From the NCBI GenBank assembly GCA_002700385.1, contig PADC01000002.1, positions 1 through 64,000 of the forward strand: a DNA stretch of 64,000 bases, read 5' to 3'. Shown one piece after another: positions 1 to 9,872 of this stretch; the first letter of the stretch is position 1, and each line of letters opens with the position of its first letter. Origin of the DNA: Cycloclasticus sp. Lineage in GTDB: Bacteria > Pseudomonadota > Gammaproteobacteria > Methylococcales > Cycloclasticaceae. Under the pieces are notes generated by a model. That model was not told the DNA's origin. It saw nothing but the letters and a program-made list of their open reading frames with translations, and searched no databases. A program made the position numbers and the translations under genes.

Positions 1-357
<357 letters not shown>

Positions 358-367
358 ATATTTTTTT

Positions 368-387
368 GATCTCTAAGAACAGAGATC
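368..387 (-). other. rrn leader hairpin
   Basis: Perfect 7-bp inverted repeat GATCTCT / AGAGATC with a 6-base loop, about 10 bases upstream of the mature 16S end. Such helices just outside 16S are usual in rrn leaders, but a processing role is inferred only from position. Confidence 0.5.
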
Positions 388-510
388 TAGATCTTGCTCA
401 ATATAGAATTAAACGTATTACTTAAATTCTTACTTTTAAGTGTGTTTAACCTGATATTGATTATTTCTTATTAACTTAAACAATCAACACAAGTACCCAC
501 ACAAATTACT

Positions 511-530
511 TGATAAATTTTTAAAGAGCT
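511..530 (-). promoter_or_regulatory. boxA antitermination element of the rrn leader
   Basis: The minus strand reads AGCTCTTTAAAAATTTATCA, which differs at only two positions from the E. coli rrn leader boxA region (TGCTCTTTAACAATTTATCA). It lies about 155 bases upstream of mature 16S, where NusB/NusE-dependent antitermination signals are expected. Confidence 0.8.
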
Positions 531-560
531 GATTCGGATTTGAAGCGAATCGGGCCAGCT

Positions 561-589
561 ATTATATTCATTTGCTTTTTATATGCAAA
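561..589 (-). promoter_or_regulatory. rrn promoter candidate, proximal
   Basis: On the minus strand TTTGCA and TATAAT are separated by 17 bases. They are followed by AGCTGGCCCGATT, a G+C-rich discriminator of the kind found at stringently controlled rRNA promoters. The element is closely repeated at 661-701, which suggests a duplicated promoter. Confidence 0.6.
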
Positions 590-672
590 CTATTTTTTAG
601 TTTTTTTGCCAAGAAATAGTTGATTATAATTTGCTAAGCTTTTCCTACGCTTCCCTCTAAATCGGGTCGGCT

Positions 673-701
673 ATTTTAATCATTTGCTTTAAAAAAGCAA
701 C
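673..701 (-). promoter_or_regulatory. rrn promoter candidate, middle
   Basis: On the minus strand GTTGCT and TAAAAT are separated by 17 bases, followed by AGCCGACCCGATT. The block matches the proximal candidate over about 30 bases, including the discriminator, so the two are probably paralogous copies. Confidence 0.5.
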
Positions 702-801
702 TTTTTTATTTAACTTTTATTTACTAAATAAATGATTATTCATCACCGTCTCTTTCAGCCTATCTGTCTTTTATTTGACTGCTTGGCCAGAAGAGATGCG
801 T

Positions 802-829
802 ATTATAGGGACGTTATTTTAATGGTCAA
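802..829 (-). promoter_or_regulatory. rrn promoter candidate, distal
   Basis: On the minus strand TTGACC and TATAAT are separated by 16 bases, the strongest sigma-70 match in the leader. It lies about 445 bases upstream of 16S and just after the tyrS stop. The gene-free stretch 358-860 therefore holds the whole rrn leader: three promoter candidates, boxA and a hairpin. Confidence 0.7.
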
Positions 830-860
830 CCATTATTTAATCTATTTGTAACATTATTTA

Positions 861-2063
861 CTAACTTATTGTTATTCTTGCAAACTTTCTTTTGCCAACC
901 TGAACCAAGTATTCATTACCTTGCTTTAGTGTTTGCTGCTTATCAACAACCTTATCACCACCAATTCTAACGGCCCCTTGCTTTATCATTCTGTATGATT
1001 CGGATGTACTCGAGGTTAACCCCGACTCTTTTAATGCATTTGCTATCATTAAACCCGCTTCGCTCCTTATAGTGACTTTTTTTATATTTTCTGGCAATTT
1101 GCCATGTTTAAACCTTGATTCAAATTCTTGATGTGCGGCTGTCGCCTTCTCTGCATTACTAAATCGCTCCACCAACTCTAATGCGAGCCTTATTTTTATA
1201 TTTTTTGGATTTTCTATACCTTTTTCGCAGGACTCTTGCCATGCGTTTATTTCACCCAGTTCTTTAAAACTTAATAATTCAAAATAACGCCACATTAAGT
1301 CATCTGATATAGACATGATTTTGCCAAACATTTCTGCAGGGTCTTCATTTATCCCTATATAGTTACCCAGTGACTTTGACATTTTCTGCACGCCATCCAA
1401 CCCTTCTAATATGGGCATCGTCATAACAACTTGTGGCGCTTGTCCATACGCCTCCTGTAATTGGCGCCCTACTAATAAATTGAATTTTTGATCTGTTCCA
1501 CCTAATTCCACATCCGACTTTAAGGCGACAGAATCATACCCCTGAATTAATGGGTAAAGAAATTCATGAATCGCTATTGATTGCCCACCAGTAAATCGCT
1601 TATTAAAGTCGTCTCTCTCAAGCATCCGCGCAACAGTGTGTTTTGCAGCCAGTTGTATCAAGTCTGCTGCATTAAATTTTGACATCCATTCTGAATTAAA
1701 AACGACTTCAGTTTTTTCAGGGTCCAGTATCTTGAAAACCTGTTCGGCATATGATTTTGCATTCTCTACGACATCTTCTTTTGTTAGCGGCGGACGTGTC
1801 GTCGATTTACCTGTTGGGTCGCCAATCATCCCTGTAAAATCACCAATTAAGAACAAAATATGATGACCGGCATCCTGAAACTGCTTTAGTTTATTAATGA
1901 GCACCGTATGGCCGAGGTGAAGATCAGGGGCGGTGGGATCAAAACCCGCTTTGATTCTTAGTTTTTTGCCTGAGGCTATTTTTTTTTCGAAATCTGACGC
2001 CACTAATATTTCGTCAGCTCCACGCTTTAAACGTTCTAACTGTTTTCTTGTTATTTCACTCAC
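861..2063 (-). CDS. tyrS: tyrosyl-tRNA synthetase
   Basis: Class I aminoacyl-tRNA synthetase that charges tRNA-Tyr in the cytoplasm. The HIGH signature appears as HLGH in the block [14 protein letters not shown] and the second signature as KMSKS. The C-terminus carries an S4-like RNA-binding domain. Sequence style is that of the TyrRS subclass found in Pseudomonas tyrZ and Bacillus tyrZ rather than E. coli tyrS. The open frame extends to 2114, but a GTG at 2063 with an AGGA ribosome site about ten bases before it gives the usual family start (VSEITRKQ..., 400 residues), so I chose that. It lies upstream of the rrn operon on the same strand. The adjacent M23 peptidase and anmK are its neighbours in Pseudomonas too. 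Confidence 0.95.
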   Translation of the reverse strand: MSEITRKQLERLKRGADEILVASDFEKKIASGKKLRIKAGFDPTAPDLHLGHTVLINKLKQFQDAGHHILFLIGDFTGMIGDPTGKSTTRPPLTKEDVVENAKSYAEQVFKILDPEKTEVVFNSEWMSKFNAADLIQLAAKHTVARMLERDDFNKRFTGGQSIAIHEFLYPLIQGYDSVALKSDVELGGTDQKFNLLVGRQLQEAYGQAPQVVMTMPILEGLDGVQKMSKSLGNYIGINEDPAEMFGKIMSISDDLMWRYFELLSFKELGEINAWQESCEKGIENPKNIKIRLALELVERFSNAEKATAAHQEFESRFKHGKLPENIKKVTIRSEAGLMIANALKESGLTSSTSESYRMIKQGAVRIGGDKVVDKQQTLKQGNEYLVQVGKRKFARITIS

Positions 2064-2263
2064 TAAATTTTTTCCTATATTATAGTGTAGGCCGCGAAAG
2101 ATACTGCATATCACATATAAATCAACCCTTCATATGCCTGCTTTTCCCCAATCTCTACATTTTTTATGCTTTATACTTTTCAAGTTACTTGCTATACAAT
2201 GCCTAAGATGTGGCTTTATATAGCTTTTTTATTTTAAAACCAAACATCTTGCAATGAACCTTT

Positions 2264-3670
2264 ATGATGAAACACCATTTAGTAAATCGCGACTTCAAAA
2301 CCCCTTTGAATAGCCGACGCTACCAACCTAAGAATACACGCTTGACCGCTATGCTTCTTGGCACTGTGTTTCTATTGGGCATCATCGTTTATTTTAAATA
2401 CCTCTCTCAGCCTGATTCTTCCGCTCTCGCTTCTAAAAAACATATCATTTCAATTGATTTGCCTAATAATTCGTCTGATGAGCTTTCAGAAGCTGAGACC
2501 ACCTCTTTAAAAAGCACACTGGACGTTACCAACAAGACACACGAAATAGACACCAACACTGTACAAACCAGCAAAGTTACACCGAAACAATACACCATCA
2601 AACCTGGCGATAGTTTGGCAAAAATTTTCAAAACGTTAAATTATTCTCCCACAACACTCCACAACATCATTCAACTGGGCGAACCAACTCAAGCTTTGAA
2701 AAAAATCATGCCAGGACAAACACTTCGTTTCGCACAAAATGCCAACGGTCAATTCACGTCTCTTGAATACGATATAGACCCAATCAAGACGCTACAAATA
2801 CAAACGACTGAAAATGGCTTTTCTGCAATGATTCACGAAAAGCCGGTCATCATCTCGCACAAAACGGCTTCTGCACAGATTAATAATTCGCTTTTTTACG
2901 ATGCAAAACAAGCAGCGCTTTCTGACAAAACCATTATGGAACTTGCGAATATTTTTGGTTGGGATATCGATTTCTCTCAAGGCCTGCGCCCGGGTGATTC
3001 ATTCAGCTTGCTTTATGAAACCAGATCCGTTGATGGGAAACCTATTGAGAACGGCCACATCTTGGCTGCTGAATTTATTAATCAAGGAAACACATATCAA
3101 GCCGTTCGTTTTACTGATAAAAAGGGGCATTCGGAATATTTTTCTCCTGATGGAAAAAGTATGCGTAAAACGTTTTTACGCAACCCTATCGACTTTGCAA
3201 GAATCAGTTCACATTTTAATTTACGCAGAAAACATCCCGTTTTGAATCGCATTCGAGCTCATAAAGGGGTTGATTACGCTGCCTCAACAGGCACCCCCAT
3301 TAAATCAACCGGCGATGGGAAAGTTATTTTTCGCGGTATTAAGGGTGGTTATGGGCGTGTTGTCATTGTTCAACATGGCCAAAAATACAGTTCGCTGTAT
3401 GCACACATGTCCAAATATGGCCGCTATAAAAAAGGTGCCCGCATCAAGCAAGGCCAAATTGTTGGGTACGTCGGGCAATCTGGTTTGGCAACTGGCCCTC
3501 ATTTACATTATGAACTTCGGGTCAACGGCGTCCATCGCAACCCTTTGACAACTAAGTTTCCTGCTGCAAAACCCATCAGCAAAAACCTATTGGCCGACTT
3601 TAAACAACAAACCGCTCCTCTTTTAGCTCAATTACAGCTTGCTAAACAAACTCAGTTAGCCCTAAATTAA
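2264..3670 (+). CDS. M23 family murein DD-endopeptidase with OapA/LysM-like domain
   Basis: Envelope peptidase that would cut peptide cross-links in peptidoglycan. A short basic N-terminus is followed by one membrane anchor (about residues 28-46), a low-complexity linker, a LysM/OapA-like module near 105-155 (KQYTIKPGDSLAKI) and a C-terminal M23 domain. The zinc ligands are visible as HKGVD at about 333 and HLH at about 413. At 468 residues it has the size of the MepM/YebA group. The start codon is one of two adjacent ATGs. It is divergent from tyrS and lies seven bases before anmK, so the two genes link wall cleavage with recycling of muropeptides. Confidence 0.9.
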   Translation: MMKHHLVNRDFKTPLNSRRYQPKNTRLTAMLLGTVFLLGIIVYFKYLSQPDSSALASKKHIISIDLPNNSSDELSEAETTSLKSTLDVTNKTHEIDTNTVQTSKVTPKQYTIKPGDSLAKIFKTLNYSPTTLHNIIQLGEPTQALKKIMPGQTLRFAQNANGQFTSLEYDIDPIKTLQIQTTENGFSAMIHEKPVIISHKTASAQINNSLFYDAKQAALSDKTIMELANIFGWDIDFSQGLRPGDSFSLLYETRSVDGKPIENGHILAAEFINQGNTYQAVRFTDKKGHSEYFSPDGKSMRKTFLRNPIDFARISSHFNLRRKHPVLNRIRAHKGVDYAASTGTPIKSTGDGKVIFRGIKGGYGRVVIVQHGQKYSSLYAHMSKYGRYKKGARIKQGQIVGYVGQSGLATGPHLHYELRVNGVHRNPLTTKFPAAKPISKNLLADFKQQTAPLLAQLQLAKQTQLALN

Positions 3671-3676
3671 GGCCGC

Positions 3677-4777
3677 ATGAAAAAACTGTATATTGGCTTA
3701 ATGTCTGGTACCAGTTTGGATGGAGTCGATATTGCTATTGTTGAATTTAGCTCTAAAAAACCCGTTCTTATTTCTAGCCTGTATCAACCGTATCCCATTG
3801 AACTGCTAACTGACTTAAAGAAGGCCTGCCAACAAGCAAGATTTTCTTTTGAGGCTTTAGGTAAACTGGATGCGCGCCTAGGTGATTTTTACGGACAGTG
3901 TATCCAAGAGTCTATGCATAGCCAGCATATTAAACCCAAAGATATTGCAGCCATTGGCTCACATGGACAGACCATCCATCACAGTCCTGATAGCTTCCCC
4001 CCTTTCACCTTACAAATTGGCGATGCCCACCGCATAGCCGACAAAACAGGCATACCTGTGATTGCTGATTTTAGACGACGAGATATCGCCGCAGGCGGGC
4101 AAGGCGCCCCCTTAGTACCGGCTTTTCATCAATTTGTTTTTCAATCAAGCTCTGATAATACCGTTATTCTTAATATTGGTGGCATCTCCAATATAAGCGT
4201 GCTTCATAAAGCCCCATCTGAAACCGTTATCGGGTTTGATTGCGGACCGGGTAACACATTAATGGATCAGTGGTGTCAGCAGCACTTTGATAAACCCTAT
4301 GACTCATACGGGCAATTAGCTGAGGAAGGCACTATCGATGCGCAACTTCTCAATAGCATGCTAGGCGATCCTTACTTCAAACAAAAATACCCAAAAAGCA
4401 CAGGCCCAGAACGCTTTAATTTAAAATGGTTAGAGGCGCAACTTGGCCGAGATCAACGCTGTAAAAGAGACGTCTTAAGCACTTTATGTGAGCTAACCGC
4501 TCAATGCATTTCACAAAGCATTAGGCAACTATCAAACATTGACAAAGTGCTTGTTTGCGGTGGCGGCACTCATAATAAATATTTAATGGGCAGACTAAAC
4601 AATCTAATTGATCAACCCGTTGAAACAACCGAAAAATACGGCATCCACCCCGATTGGGTAGAAGCCATGGCGTTTGCTTGGCTTGCAAAACAAACCATGG
4701 AAGGCAAACCGGGCAATATGCCTTCCGTCACTGGTGCTAAAAAGGCAGTTATCCTGGGAAGTATCTACCCCGCTTAG
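3677..4777 (+). CDS. anmK: anhydro-N-acetylmuramic acid kinase
   Basis: Phosphorylates and opens 1,6-anhydroMurNAc released by lytic transglycosylases, giving MurNAc-6-phosphate for recycling. The N-terminal phosphate-binding motif SGTSLDGVD, the GFDCGPGNTLMD block and the C-terminal VCGGGTHN nucleotide site are all present. At 366 residues it is the normal length. It begins seven bases after the murein peptidase stop and is probably cotranscribed with it. A weak hairpin follows at 4776-4794. Confidence 0.96.
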   Translation: MKKLYIGLMSGTSLDGVDIAIVEFSSKKPVLISSLYQPYPIELLTDLKKACQQARFSFEALGKLDARLGDFYGQCIQESMHSQHIKPKDIAAIGSHGQTIHHSPDSFPPFTLQIGDAHRIADKTGIPVIADFRRRDIAAGGQGAPLVPAFHQFVFQSSSDNTVILNIGGISNISVLHKAPSETVIGFDCGPGNTLMDQWCQQHFDKPYDSYGQLAEEGTIDAQLLNSMLGDPYFKQKYPKSTGPERFNLKWLEAQLGRDQRCKRDVLSTLCELTAQCISQSIRQLSNIDKVLVCGGGTHNKYLMGRLNNLIDQPVETTEKYGIHPDWVEAMAFAWLAKQTMEGKPGNMPSVTGAKKAVILGSIYPA

Positions 4778-4794
4778 GTTTAACAACCTGTTTT
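4776..4794 (+). terminator. weak terminator-like hairpin after anmK
   Basis: AGGTT / AACCT stem of five pairs with a TAAC loop followed by GTTTT. It overlaps the anmK stop and sits between convergent anmK and erpA. The stem is short, so this is tentative. Confidence 0.35.
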
Positions 4795-4816
4795 AATGAA
4801 TAAAAACTCAATGTTG

Positions 4817-5164
4817 CTAAGCTGCAAATGACGAACCACAGCCACACGTCGTCGTTGCATTGGGGTTACGGATGACAAACTGAGAACCTTGCAAGTCTTC
4901 CTTGTAATCAACCTCGGCTTTTTCTAGGTATTGATAACTCATCGGATCTATCACGACAATCACGCCGTCTTTTTCCATGCCAAAGTCATCTTCAGCCGTT
5001 GTGTCATCAAATGTGAAGCCATATTGAAAACCTGAACAACCGCCACCCGAAATATATACACGAAGTTTCAGCTCAGCATTGCCTTCCTCTTCGATTAACT
5101 CAGCCACTTTTTTTGCCGCACTATCCGTAAAATTGATATCTGCTTCTGCAGTAAATGTTGTCAT
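4817..5164 (-). CDS. erpA: iron-sulfur cluster insertion protein ErpA
   Basis: A-type carrier that delivers Fe-S clusters to apoproteins such as those of isoprenoid synthesis. The three cluster cysteines are visible in [12 protein letters not shown] and the C-terminal [10 protein letters not shown]. The frame opens six codons earlier (MKEISN...), but the ATG at 5164 gives the standard start MTTFTAEAD and has AAGAG upstream, so it is preferred; the product is 115 residues. A second A-type protein lies at 10207-10596. The position between anmK and a bactofilin matches Pseudomonas. Confidence 0.95.
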   Translation of the reverse strand: MTTFTAEADINFTDSAAKKVAELIEEEGNAELKLRVYISGGGCSGFQYGFTFDDTTAEDDFGMEKDGVIVVIDPMSYQYLEKAEVDYKEDLQGSQFVIRNPNATTTCGCGSSFAA

Positions 5165-5218
5165 ATTAGAAATCTCTTTCATTAAATTAAATATTACTCA
5201 CTCTTAGTACACTGTCTG

Positions 5219-5689
5219 TTAAGAAAGTTCGTCATGTGTTGATTCTTGCGTCTCGACATGAGGCACCTTTGATTGCTCATCGTGTTGTCGGACAAGCTGG
5301 CCATTCACTTCCGCACCTACTTCCATTTCTATTAAATTATATTGAACATTACCTGTTATGCGTGAATTTGCAATAAGCTGAACCCTTTCTGAGGCAACCA
5401 CATCGCCCTGAACCTCTCCATCAATAACCATAATAGGAACCTTCACACAACCTTGGATAGACCCCATTTTACTCAGCGTTAAAGTCGCACCCGAGTCTGC
5501 TTCTGCAGTGACATTACCAACAACGCGCCCATCTACATGCAACCCACCTTCATAAACAATATCGCCTTGAATAATTGTGCCTTCTCCAATAATTGTGGAT
5601 ACATTCGTGGTGTTAATATCTTTTAGTTTCTTTGTATCTGAAGAAAACATCTTTTTAGCCCTTCGTTTTATTTCCTGGTTGGACGCCAC
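5219..5689 (-). CDS. bactofilin family cytoskeletal protein
   Basis: Polymer-forming beta-helical protein (bactofilin/DUF583 family). The middle region shows the short-repeat pattern of a right-handed beta-helix: GEGTIIQGDIVYEGGLHVDGR, then glycine/valine turns through VQGDVVASERVQLIANS. Flexible polar tails lie at both ends, and the N-terminus is basic. The start is GTG with AGGAT ten bases upstream. Bactofilins scaffold wall-modifying enzymes; the nearby M23 peptidase and the DUF6776 gene just upstream on the same strand make such a role plausible, but this is inference. Confidence 0.88.
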   Translation of the reverse strand: MASNQEIKRRAKKMFSSDTKKLKDINTTNVSTIIGEGTIIQGDIVYEGGLHVDGRVVGNVTAEADSGATLTLSKMGSIQGCVKVPIMVIDGEVQGDVVASERVQLIANSRITGNVQYNLIEMEVGAEVNGQLVRQHDEQSKVPHVETQESTHDELS

Positions 5690-5727
5690 AGTTTATCCTA
5701 GATACACGCTAAATCCTAATCTCCTGC

Positions 5728-6450
5728 TCATTGAGTCAGCACGACCTCGTTCCAAGACCAAGACTGCTGAATCGTTTTATTCTCTTTATTTGATGGTTTT
5801 ATCATAATCGTGGCTTTCTTAGGCAAGAAGCCATCGGGAAGCCTGATTTCACCAACGAGTAATTCGTAATATCTAAAAGAATAGTTATCATTTGATACAT
5901 CGTCCATCGACAATTCCTCTAATGACAACGTCTTTTCCTCTCCTCGCAACTCACCGGTCACAGATAAGGCATACCGACCCTTCATGACCTTTTTTTGGCT
6001 TGCGCCTTGAGCTAAGACCAACTGATATTCATAGGCACTTGCCCTATCCAGCGCCTTTACCTCGAAACCATTAATATACAAGCCCTTAACCAGGGTTTCG
6101 GGAGCCACTACGCGTTGATAAAAAGCAAGTTGTTGCTTCAAATCGCTTATTTCATCGTGTAATTCAGTTAAGGCCCGTCGTGATTTGTTACGCGCCTGTT
6201 CATCAATGATTTTAGAACTTTCAACAATATCCATTTGCTTTAAAAGTTCTTTATTTTTCTGAGCCATCTCAACCAGTGATGCATCCAGCCTTTGATTCTC
6301 AGCCTGATATTCAGTGACGCTTCTTACCGAAAATCGCCCCAAGAAAAAAAATAACACCAGCAACACGAGAACGGCGGGCAAAATACTGTTTTCTATCGCT
6401 CGCCTACGCCTTGTTTGATGATAGGGGTGCGGACATTCGTGACGGATCAT
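5728..6450 (-). CDS. DUF6776-type membrane-anchored protein
   Basis: Protein of unknown function with a basic N-terminus, one transmembrane segment at about residues 24-44 (SILPAVLVLLVLFFFLG), a coiled coil around 50-110 rich in Lys, Glu and Gln, and a beta-rich C-terminal domain of about 120 residues. The layout suggests an inner-membrane anchor with a periplasmic coiled-coil stalk. The gene occupies the same place between argC and the bactofilin gene in Pseudomonas. It is 240 residues long and probably cotranscribed with the bactofilin. Confidence 0.75.
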   Translation of the reverse strand: MIRHECPHPYHQTRRRRAIENSILPAVLVLLVLFFFLGRFSVRSVTEYQAENQRLDASLVEMAQKNKELLKQMDIVESSKIIDEQARNKSRRALTELHDEISDLKQQLAFYQRVVAPETLVKGLYINGFEVKALDRASAYEYQLVLAQGASQKKVMKGRYALSVTGELRGEEKTLSLEELSMDDVSNDNYSFRYYELLVGEIRLPDGFLPKKATIMIKPSNKENKTIQQSWSWNEVVLTQ

Positions 6451-6471
6451 AAAAACCGTTTAATTTAAATA

Positions 6472-7503
6472 TTAAGGGTATAAACCAACTTGGTCCAAAC
6501 CTGCTTTTTCATCCAAGCCAAACATAATATTCATATTGTGGATAGCCTGACCTGATGCACCTTTCACCAGATTATCAATCACTGACAATACAGTAACCAC
6601 TCGCCCACCTTGTGGCTGATGAACTGCAAGTTGACAACGGTTGGTGCCACGAATATCACCGGTATCGGGATGCGCTCCAGCAGGTAACACATCTACAAAA
6701 GGTTCATTTGCATAAAATTCTTCAAACACGCGCTGCAAATCAACACCGGTCTTTTTCAAAGGCGCATATAACGTCGCATGGATGCCACGAATCATCGGCA
6801 CCAAATGAGGCGTAAAGGTGAGAGAAACGGGCGAAGAGGATTGAAGATTTAATTCCTGTGTAATTTCCGGCAGATGACGATGACCCGGCACACCATAGGC
6901 CTTAAAACTTTCTCCACTTTCGCTCATTAAACCCACAACACTGGCAGACCGACCTGCTCCACTCACCCCTGATTTGGCATCAGCAATCATCATTGATGTT
7001 TCAATCACATCAGCCGTTATCAAAGGCAAAAAACCCAGTTGGGTCGCCGTTGGATAACAACCGGGGTTGGCCACTAACAGAGCTGATTTGATCGCTTCGC
7101 GATGTATTTCAGGCAGACCGTACACCGTTTGTTCGAGCAATTCAGGACAAACATGTTTCGCTCCATACCACTCTTCCCAAATTTCAACGTCCTTTAACCT
7201 GAAATCTGCGGATAAATCGATCAGCTTTACCTCTGCTGCTAACAGTGTTTTTGCCATATGCATTGCCGTTGCATTGGGCGTCGCAAAGAACACGACATCA
7301 CAAGACATCAAGTTTTCAGCCACCGGCTCTACAAAAGATAACCCATTAAATCCACGCAAACTCGGATAAACAGCATCTACGCGCAATCCTTTCTCGGCAC
7401 GTGACGTAACGACCTCAACACTCACCTTAGGATGCAACGCAAGCAACCTGAGCAGCTCAACACCTGTATAGCCTGTTCCACCCACTATCCCAACCTTAAT
7501 CAC
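6472..7503 (-). CDS. argC: N-acetyl-gamma-glutamyl-phosphate reductase
   Basis: Third step of arginine synthesis: NADPH-dependent reduction of N-acetylglutamyl phosphate. The Rossmann motif [16 protein letters not shown] is at the N-terminus and the catalytic cysteine lies in [14 protein letters not shown]. The open frame extends to 7539, but a GTG at 7503 preceded by AAGAGG with a six-base spacer gives the family start VIKVGIVGG and a 343-residue product. It heads a leftward run with the DUF6776 and bactofilin genes. Confidence 0.95.
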   Translation of the reverse strand: MIKVGIVGGTGYTGVELLRLLALHPKVSVEVVTSRAEKGLRVDAVYPSLRGFNGLSFVEPVAENLMSCDVVFFATPNATAMHMAKTLLAAEVKLIDLSADFRLKDVEIWEEWYGAKHVCPELLEQTVYGLPEIHREAIKSALLVANPGCYPTATQLGFLPLITADVIETSMMIADAKSGVSGAGRSASVVGLMSESGESFKAYGVPGHRHLPEITQELNLQSSSPVSLTFTPHLVPMIRGIHATLYAPLKKTGVDLQRVFEEFYANEPFVDVLPAGAHPDTGDIRGTNRCQLAVHQPQGGRVVTVLSVIDNLVKGASGQAIHNMNIMFGLDEKAGLDQVGLYP

Positions 7504-7574
7504 AACAAACCTCTTAAAATTAATCCTCAGTATCGGCACATTTTACACGAGCAGGGTCTGATATACTTAATAGA

Positions 7575-8867
7575 ATGTTTAATGGCCGTGACCTATCAAT
7601 TTTTAAACTTTTATCCACTTGGAAAACTCACTTGGTTTTCTGGTTAGGGGCTATTTTTGTTGGTTTATCCTCCGTTGCCCTAACTGTTGGCAGTGAGCTT
7701 GTCAGCGAGTTATTTAGAAAACTTCATCAAGAGTATTTAGCGTATAGCTTTTTCTTTACCCCACTGATTCTTACGTTACTGGCTTGGATCACCTTTACTT
7801 TTTTTCCGGGATCAGAGCGCAGTGGCGTTCCTCAAGTAAAAGCCTCGCTCGAACCCTCAAAAGCCGGTAATGATAAACCGCTTCTTAGCTTTCGCATTCT
7901 TATTGGAAAATTAAGCCTTAGCATTGGTGGCATTTTTGCAGGAGCCTCTGTTGGCCTAGGCGGCCCTGCCATACATATCGGTGCTGCTTTGATGACTTAT
8001 TTTGGTCGGTTTGCACATTTTGGCCCCCATTATTTAGAACGCGGTCTTATTTTAGCGGGCAGTTCCGCCGGGTTCGCCGCAATTTTCAGTGCGCCTTTAG
8101 CAGGTATTGTTTTTGCTATCGAAGAAATGGGGCGATCACTTGAACAAAAAACAAGCGGCCTCATCATTACGGCCGTCATTTTTGCCGGTGCTACAGCTCT
8201 TATTCTCCACGGGCAATATGTCTTTCTTGAGGATCGATCCACCTTGTTCCCCTGGGGTAAGGCATGGCTCATTATTCCTGTGTGCGGTATTATAACGGGG
8301 TTTATGGGGGGGCTATTTAGCCTTATTTTGCTCAAAGGTGGGCACTTTCTAAACACCCTCACCTTCTTGACCCCACTGAGAATAGCTTTCATTTGTGGCC
8401 TGCTTATCGCTTTACTAAACTATTTGTCTGAGGGCGCAACAGCCGGTACAGGCTATCAAGAAACAAAAAACTATCTCGCCGATGCTCACAGCATGTCGGC
8501 TGAATATCCCTTAATGCGTATGCTTGCCAATATCGCGACTTTTTTTATTGGCATACCCGCCGGTATTTTTGTGCCGTCTTTGTCCGTGGGCGCTGGAATT
8601 GGCGCAAATCTAGCTGAATGGGTGCCTATTGCTCCTTTGTCTGTTGTCATCCTTCTTGGCATGACCGGTTATTTCGCTGGTATGATTCAAGCGCCTCTAA
8701 CCGCCTTTGTGATTATTATGGAAATGACAAATTCGCATGATTTATTACTCCCCATGATGGCCACAGCGTTTATAGCCAATGGAACTTCTAAATTAATTTG
8801 CCCTCTATCCCTCTATGAAGGCTTAACTCAACGTTATCTCAATACAAACGATCATGAACAAAAATAA
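7575..8867 (+). CDS. ClC family chloride channel/transporter lacking the gating glutamate
   Basis: Integral membrane protein of about ten hydrophobic helices belonging to the ClC family. The anion-site motifs are visible: SGVPQ (normally GSGIPE, with the key serine kept), GLGGPAIH (normally GREGP), AIEEM around the internal proton-pathway glutamate, GIFVPSLSVGAG and the late tyrosine in LYEGL. In the second motif the external gating glutamate of ClcA (E148) is a glycine. In known ClC proteins, loss of this residue uncouples Cl- from H+ exchange, so this may be a passive anion path. The product is 430 residues. It overlaps the next gene by 14 bases. Confidence 0.9.
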   Translation: MFNGRDLSIFKLLSTWKTHLVFWLGAIFVGLSSVALTVGSELVSELFRKLHQEYLAYSFFFTPLILTLLAWITFTFFPGSERSGVPQVKASLEPSKAGNDKPLLSFRILIGKLSLSIGGIFAGASVGLGGPAIHIGAALMTYFGRFAHFGPHYLERGLILAGSSAGFAAIFSAPLAGIVFAIEEMGRSLEQKTSGLIITAVIFAGATALILHGQYVFLEDRSTLFPWGKAWLIIPVCGIITGFMGGLFSLILLKGGHFLNTLTFLTPLRIAFICGLLIALLNYLSEGATAGTGYQETKNYLADAHSMSAEYPLMRMLANIATFFIGIPAGIFVPSLSVGAGIGANLAEWVPIAPLSVVILLGMTGYFAGMIQAPLTAFVIIMEMTNSHDLLLPMMATAFIANGTSKLICPLSLYEGLTQRYLNTNDHEQK

Positions 8868-9360
8868 AGCGCCCTACCTCGTCCTTATCTTACTCCTCGT
8901 CGGTCTCGTTGGCCTGTTTTACTTCAATGGTGGCGCCATAAATAAGGTGCCTGATATTACCGTTAGCACTATTCACGGGGAAAAAATTGCCTTGTCCACC
9001 CTTAACGGCAAACCTGCTTTAATCACCTTCTGGGCGACGGATTGCCCTGGTTGCATTAAAGAAATTCCTCATTTAAAAGCCATTCATGCAGACTATACAG
9101 CGAAGGGCGTTCCCATTATTGCTATTGCGATGAAGCACGACCGACCTGATCATGTTATTGCCATGGCAGATGCCAAAAAGCTTCCTTATAAAATTGCCTT
9201 GGACCCAATGGGTGAGGCAGCACAGGCTTTTGGAAATGTCAGACTAACGCCAACAACTTTCCTTATCGCCCCTGACTCAACGATTGTTATGCATAAATTA
9301 GGTGTTTTCAATGAAAAGAAAATGCGCCAACAACTCGATAGTTTATTGGCTGAAAGCTGA
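8854..9360 (+). CDS. TlpA-like membrane-anchored thioredoxin
   Basis: Redoxin of the TlpA/ResA type. An N-terminal membrane anchor (residues 7-26) is followed by a thioredoxin fold facing the periplasm, with the active site TDCPGC at about 66-71 and the cis-proline in RLTPTTFLI. Likely a thiol reductant for cytochrome maturation or another envelope process. It overlaps the ClC gene by 14 bases and hemJ by one base, so the three are translationally linked. The product is 168 residues. Confidence 0.9.
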   Translation: MNKNKAPYLVLILLLVGLVGLFYFNGGAINKVPDITVSTIHGEKIALSTLNGKPALITFWATDCPGCIKEIPHLKAIHADYTAKGVPIIAIAMKHDRPDHVIAMADAKKLPYKIALDPMGEAAQAFGNVRLTPTTFLIAPDSTIVMHKLGVFNEKKMRQQLDSLLAES

Positions 9361-9782
9361 TGTGGTATAAAGCATTACACATGATTTTCATGGTCACCTG
9401 GTTCGCCGGCCTGTTTTATTTACCGCGCTTATTTGTCTATCATGCCATGAGTGACGATAAGGCAAGTAATGAACGATTTAAGGTGATGGAGCGAAAATTA
9501 TACTTCGGCATCATGACACCCGGGTTGATTCTTACACTGCTTTTTGGCACCCTGATGCTCACCGATTATGCTTGGGCTGTTTATGGTCAATCAGCTTGGT
9601 TGTACATCAAGTTAACGTTGATTTTCATCTTAGGCATTTATCATGTTTTTTGTGGAAAATGGCTACTCGACTTTAAACACGACCGTAACCGACACAGCCA
9701 TGTTTATTATCGTTGGATAAACGAAATCCCCGTGCTATTTTTAGTGGGCATTATTCTGCTGGCGACCATAAAACCTTTTTAA
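9360..9782 (+). CDS. hemJ: protoporphyrinogen IX oxidase HemJ
   Basis: Membrane oxidase converting protoporphyrinogen IX to protoporphyrin IX in haem synthesis. Four hydrophobic helices fill the 140 residues. Family hallmarks are HMIFMVTWFAGLFYLPRLFVYH near the N-terminus (conserved His and Arg) and YIKL in the third helix (conserved Lys). The ATG overlaps the stop of the TlpA-like gene (TGATG). The neighbour with a CPGC thiol motif suggests a haem/cytochrome-related operon. Confidence 0.92.
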   Translation: MWYKALHMIFMVTWFAGLFYLPRLFVYHAMSDDKASNERFKVMERKLYFGIMTPGLILTLLFGTLMLTDYAWAVYGQSAWLYIKLTLIFILGIYHVFCGKWLLDFKHDRNRHSHVYYRWINEIPVLFLVGIILLATIKPF

Positions 9783-9872
9783 ATTCAATACCAAAGCCAT
9801 CTTACCGAAGATGGATGGCTTAAGCTGGCAAACCTTGTATAATCCATCATCCAATCAAAAATTGAGTTTATC

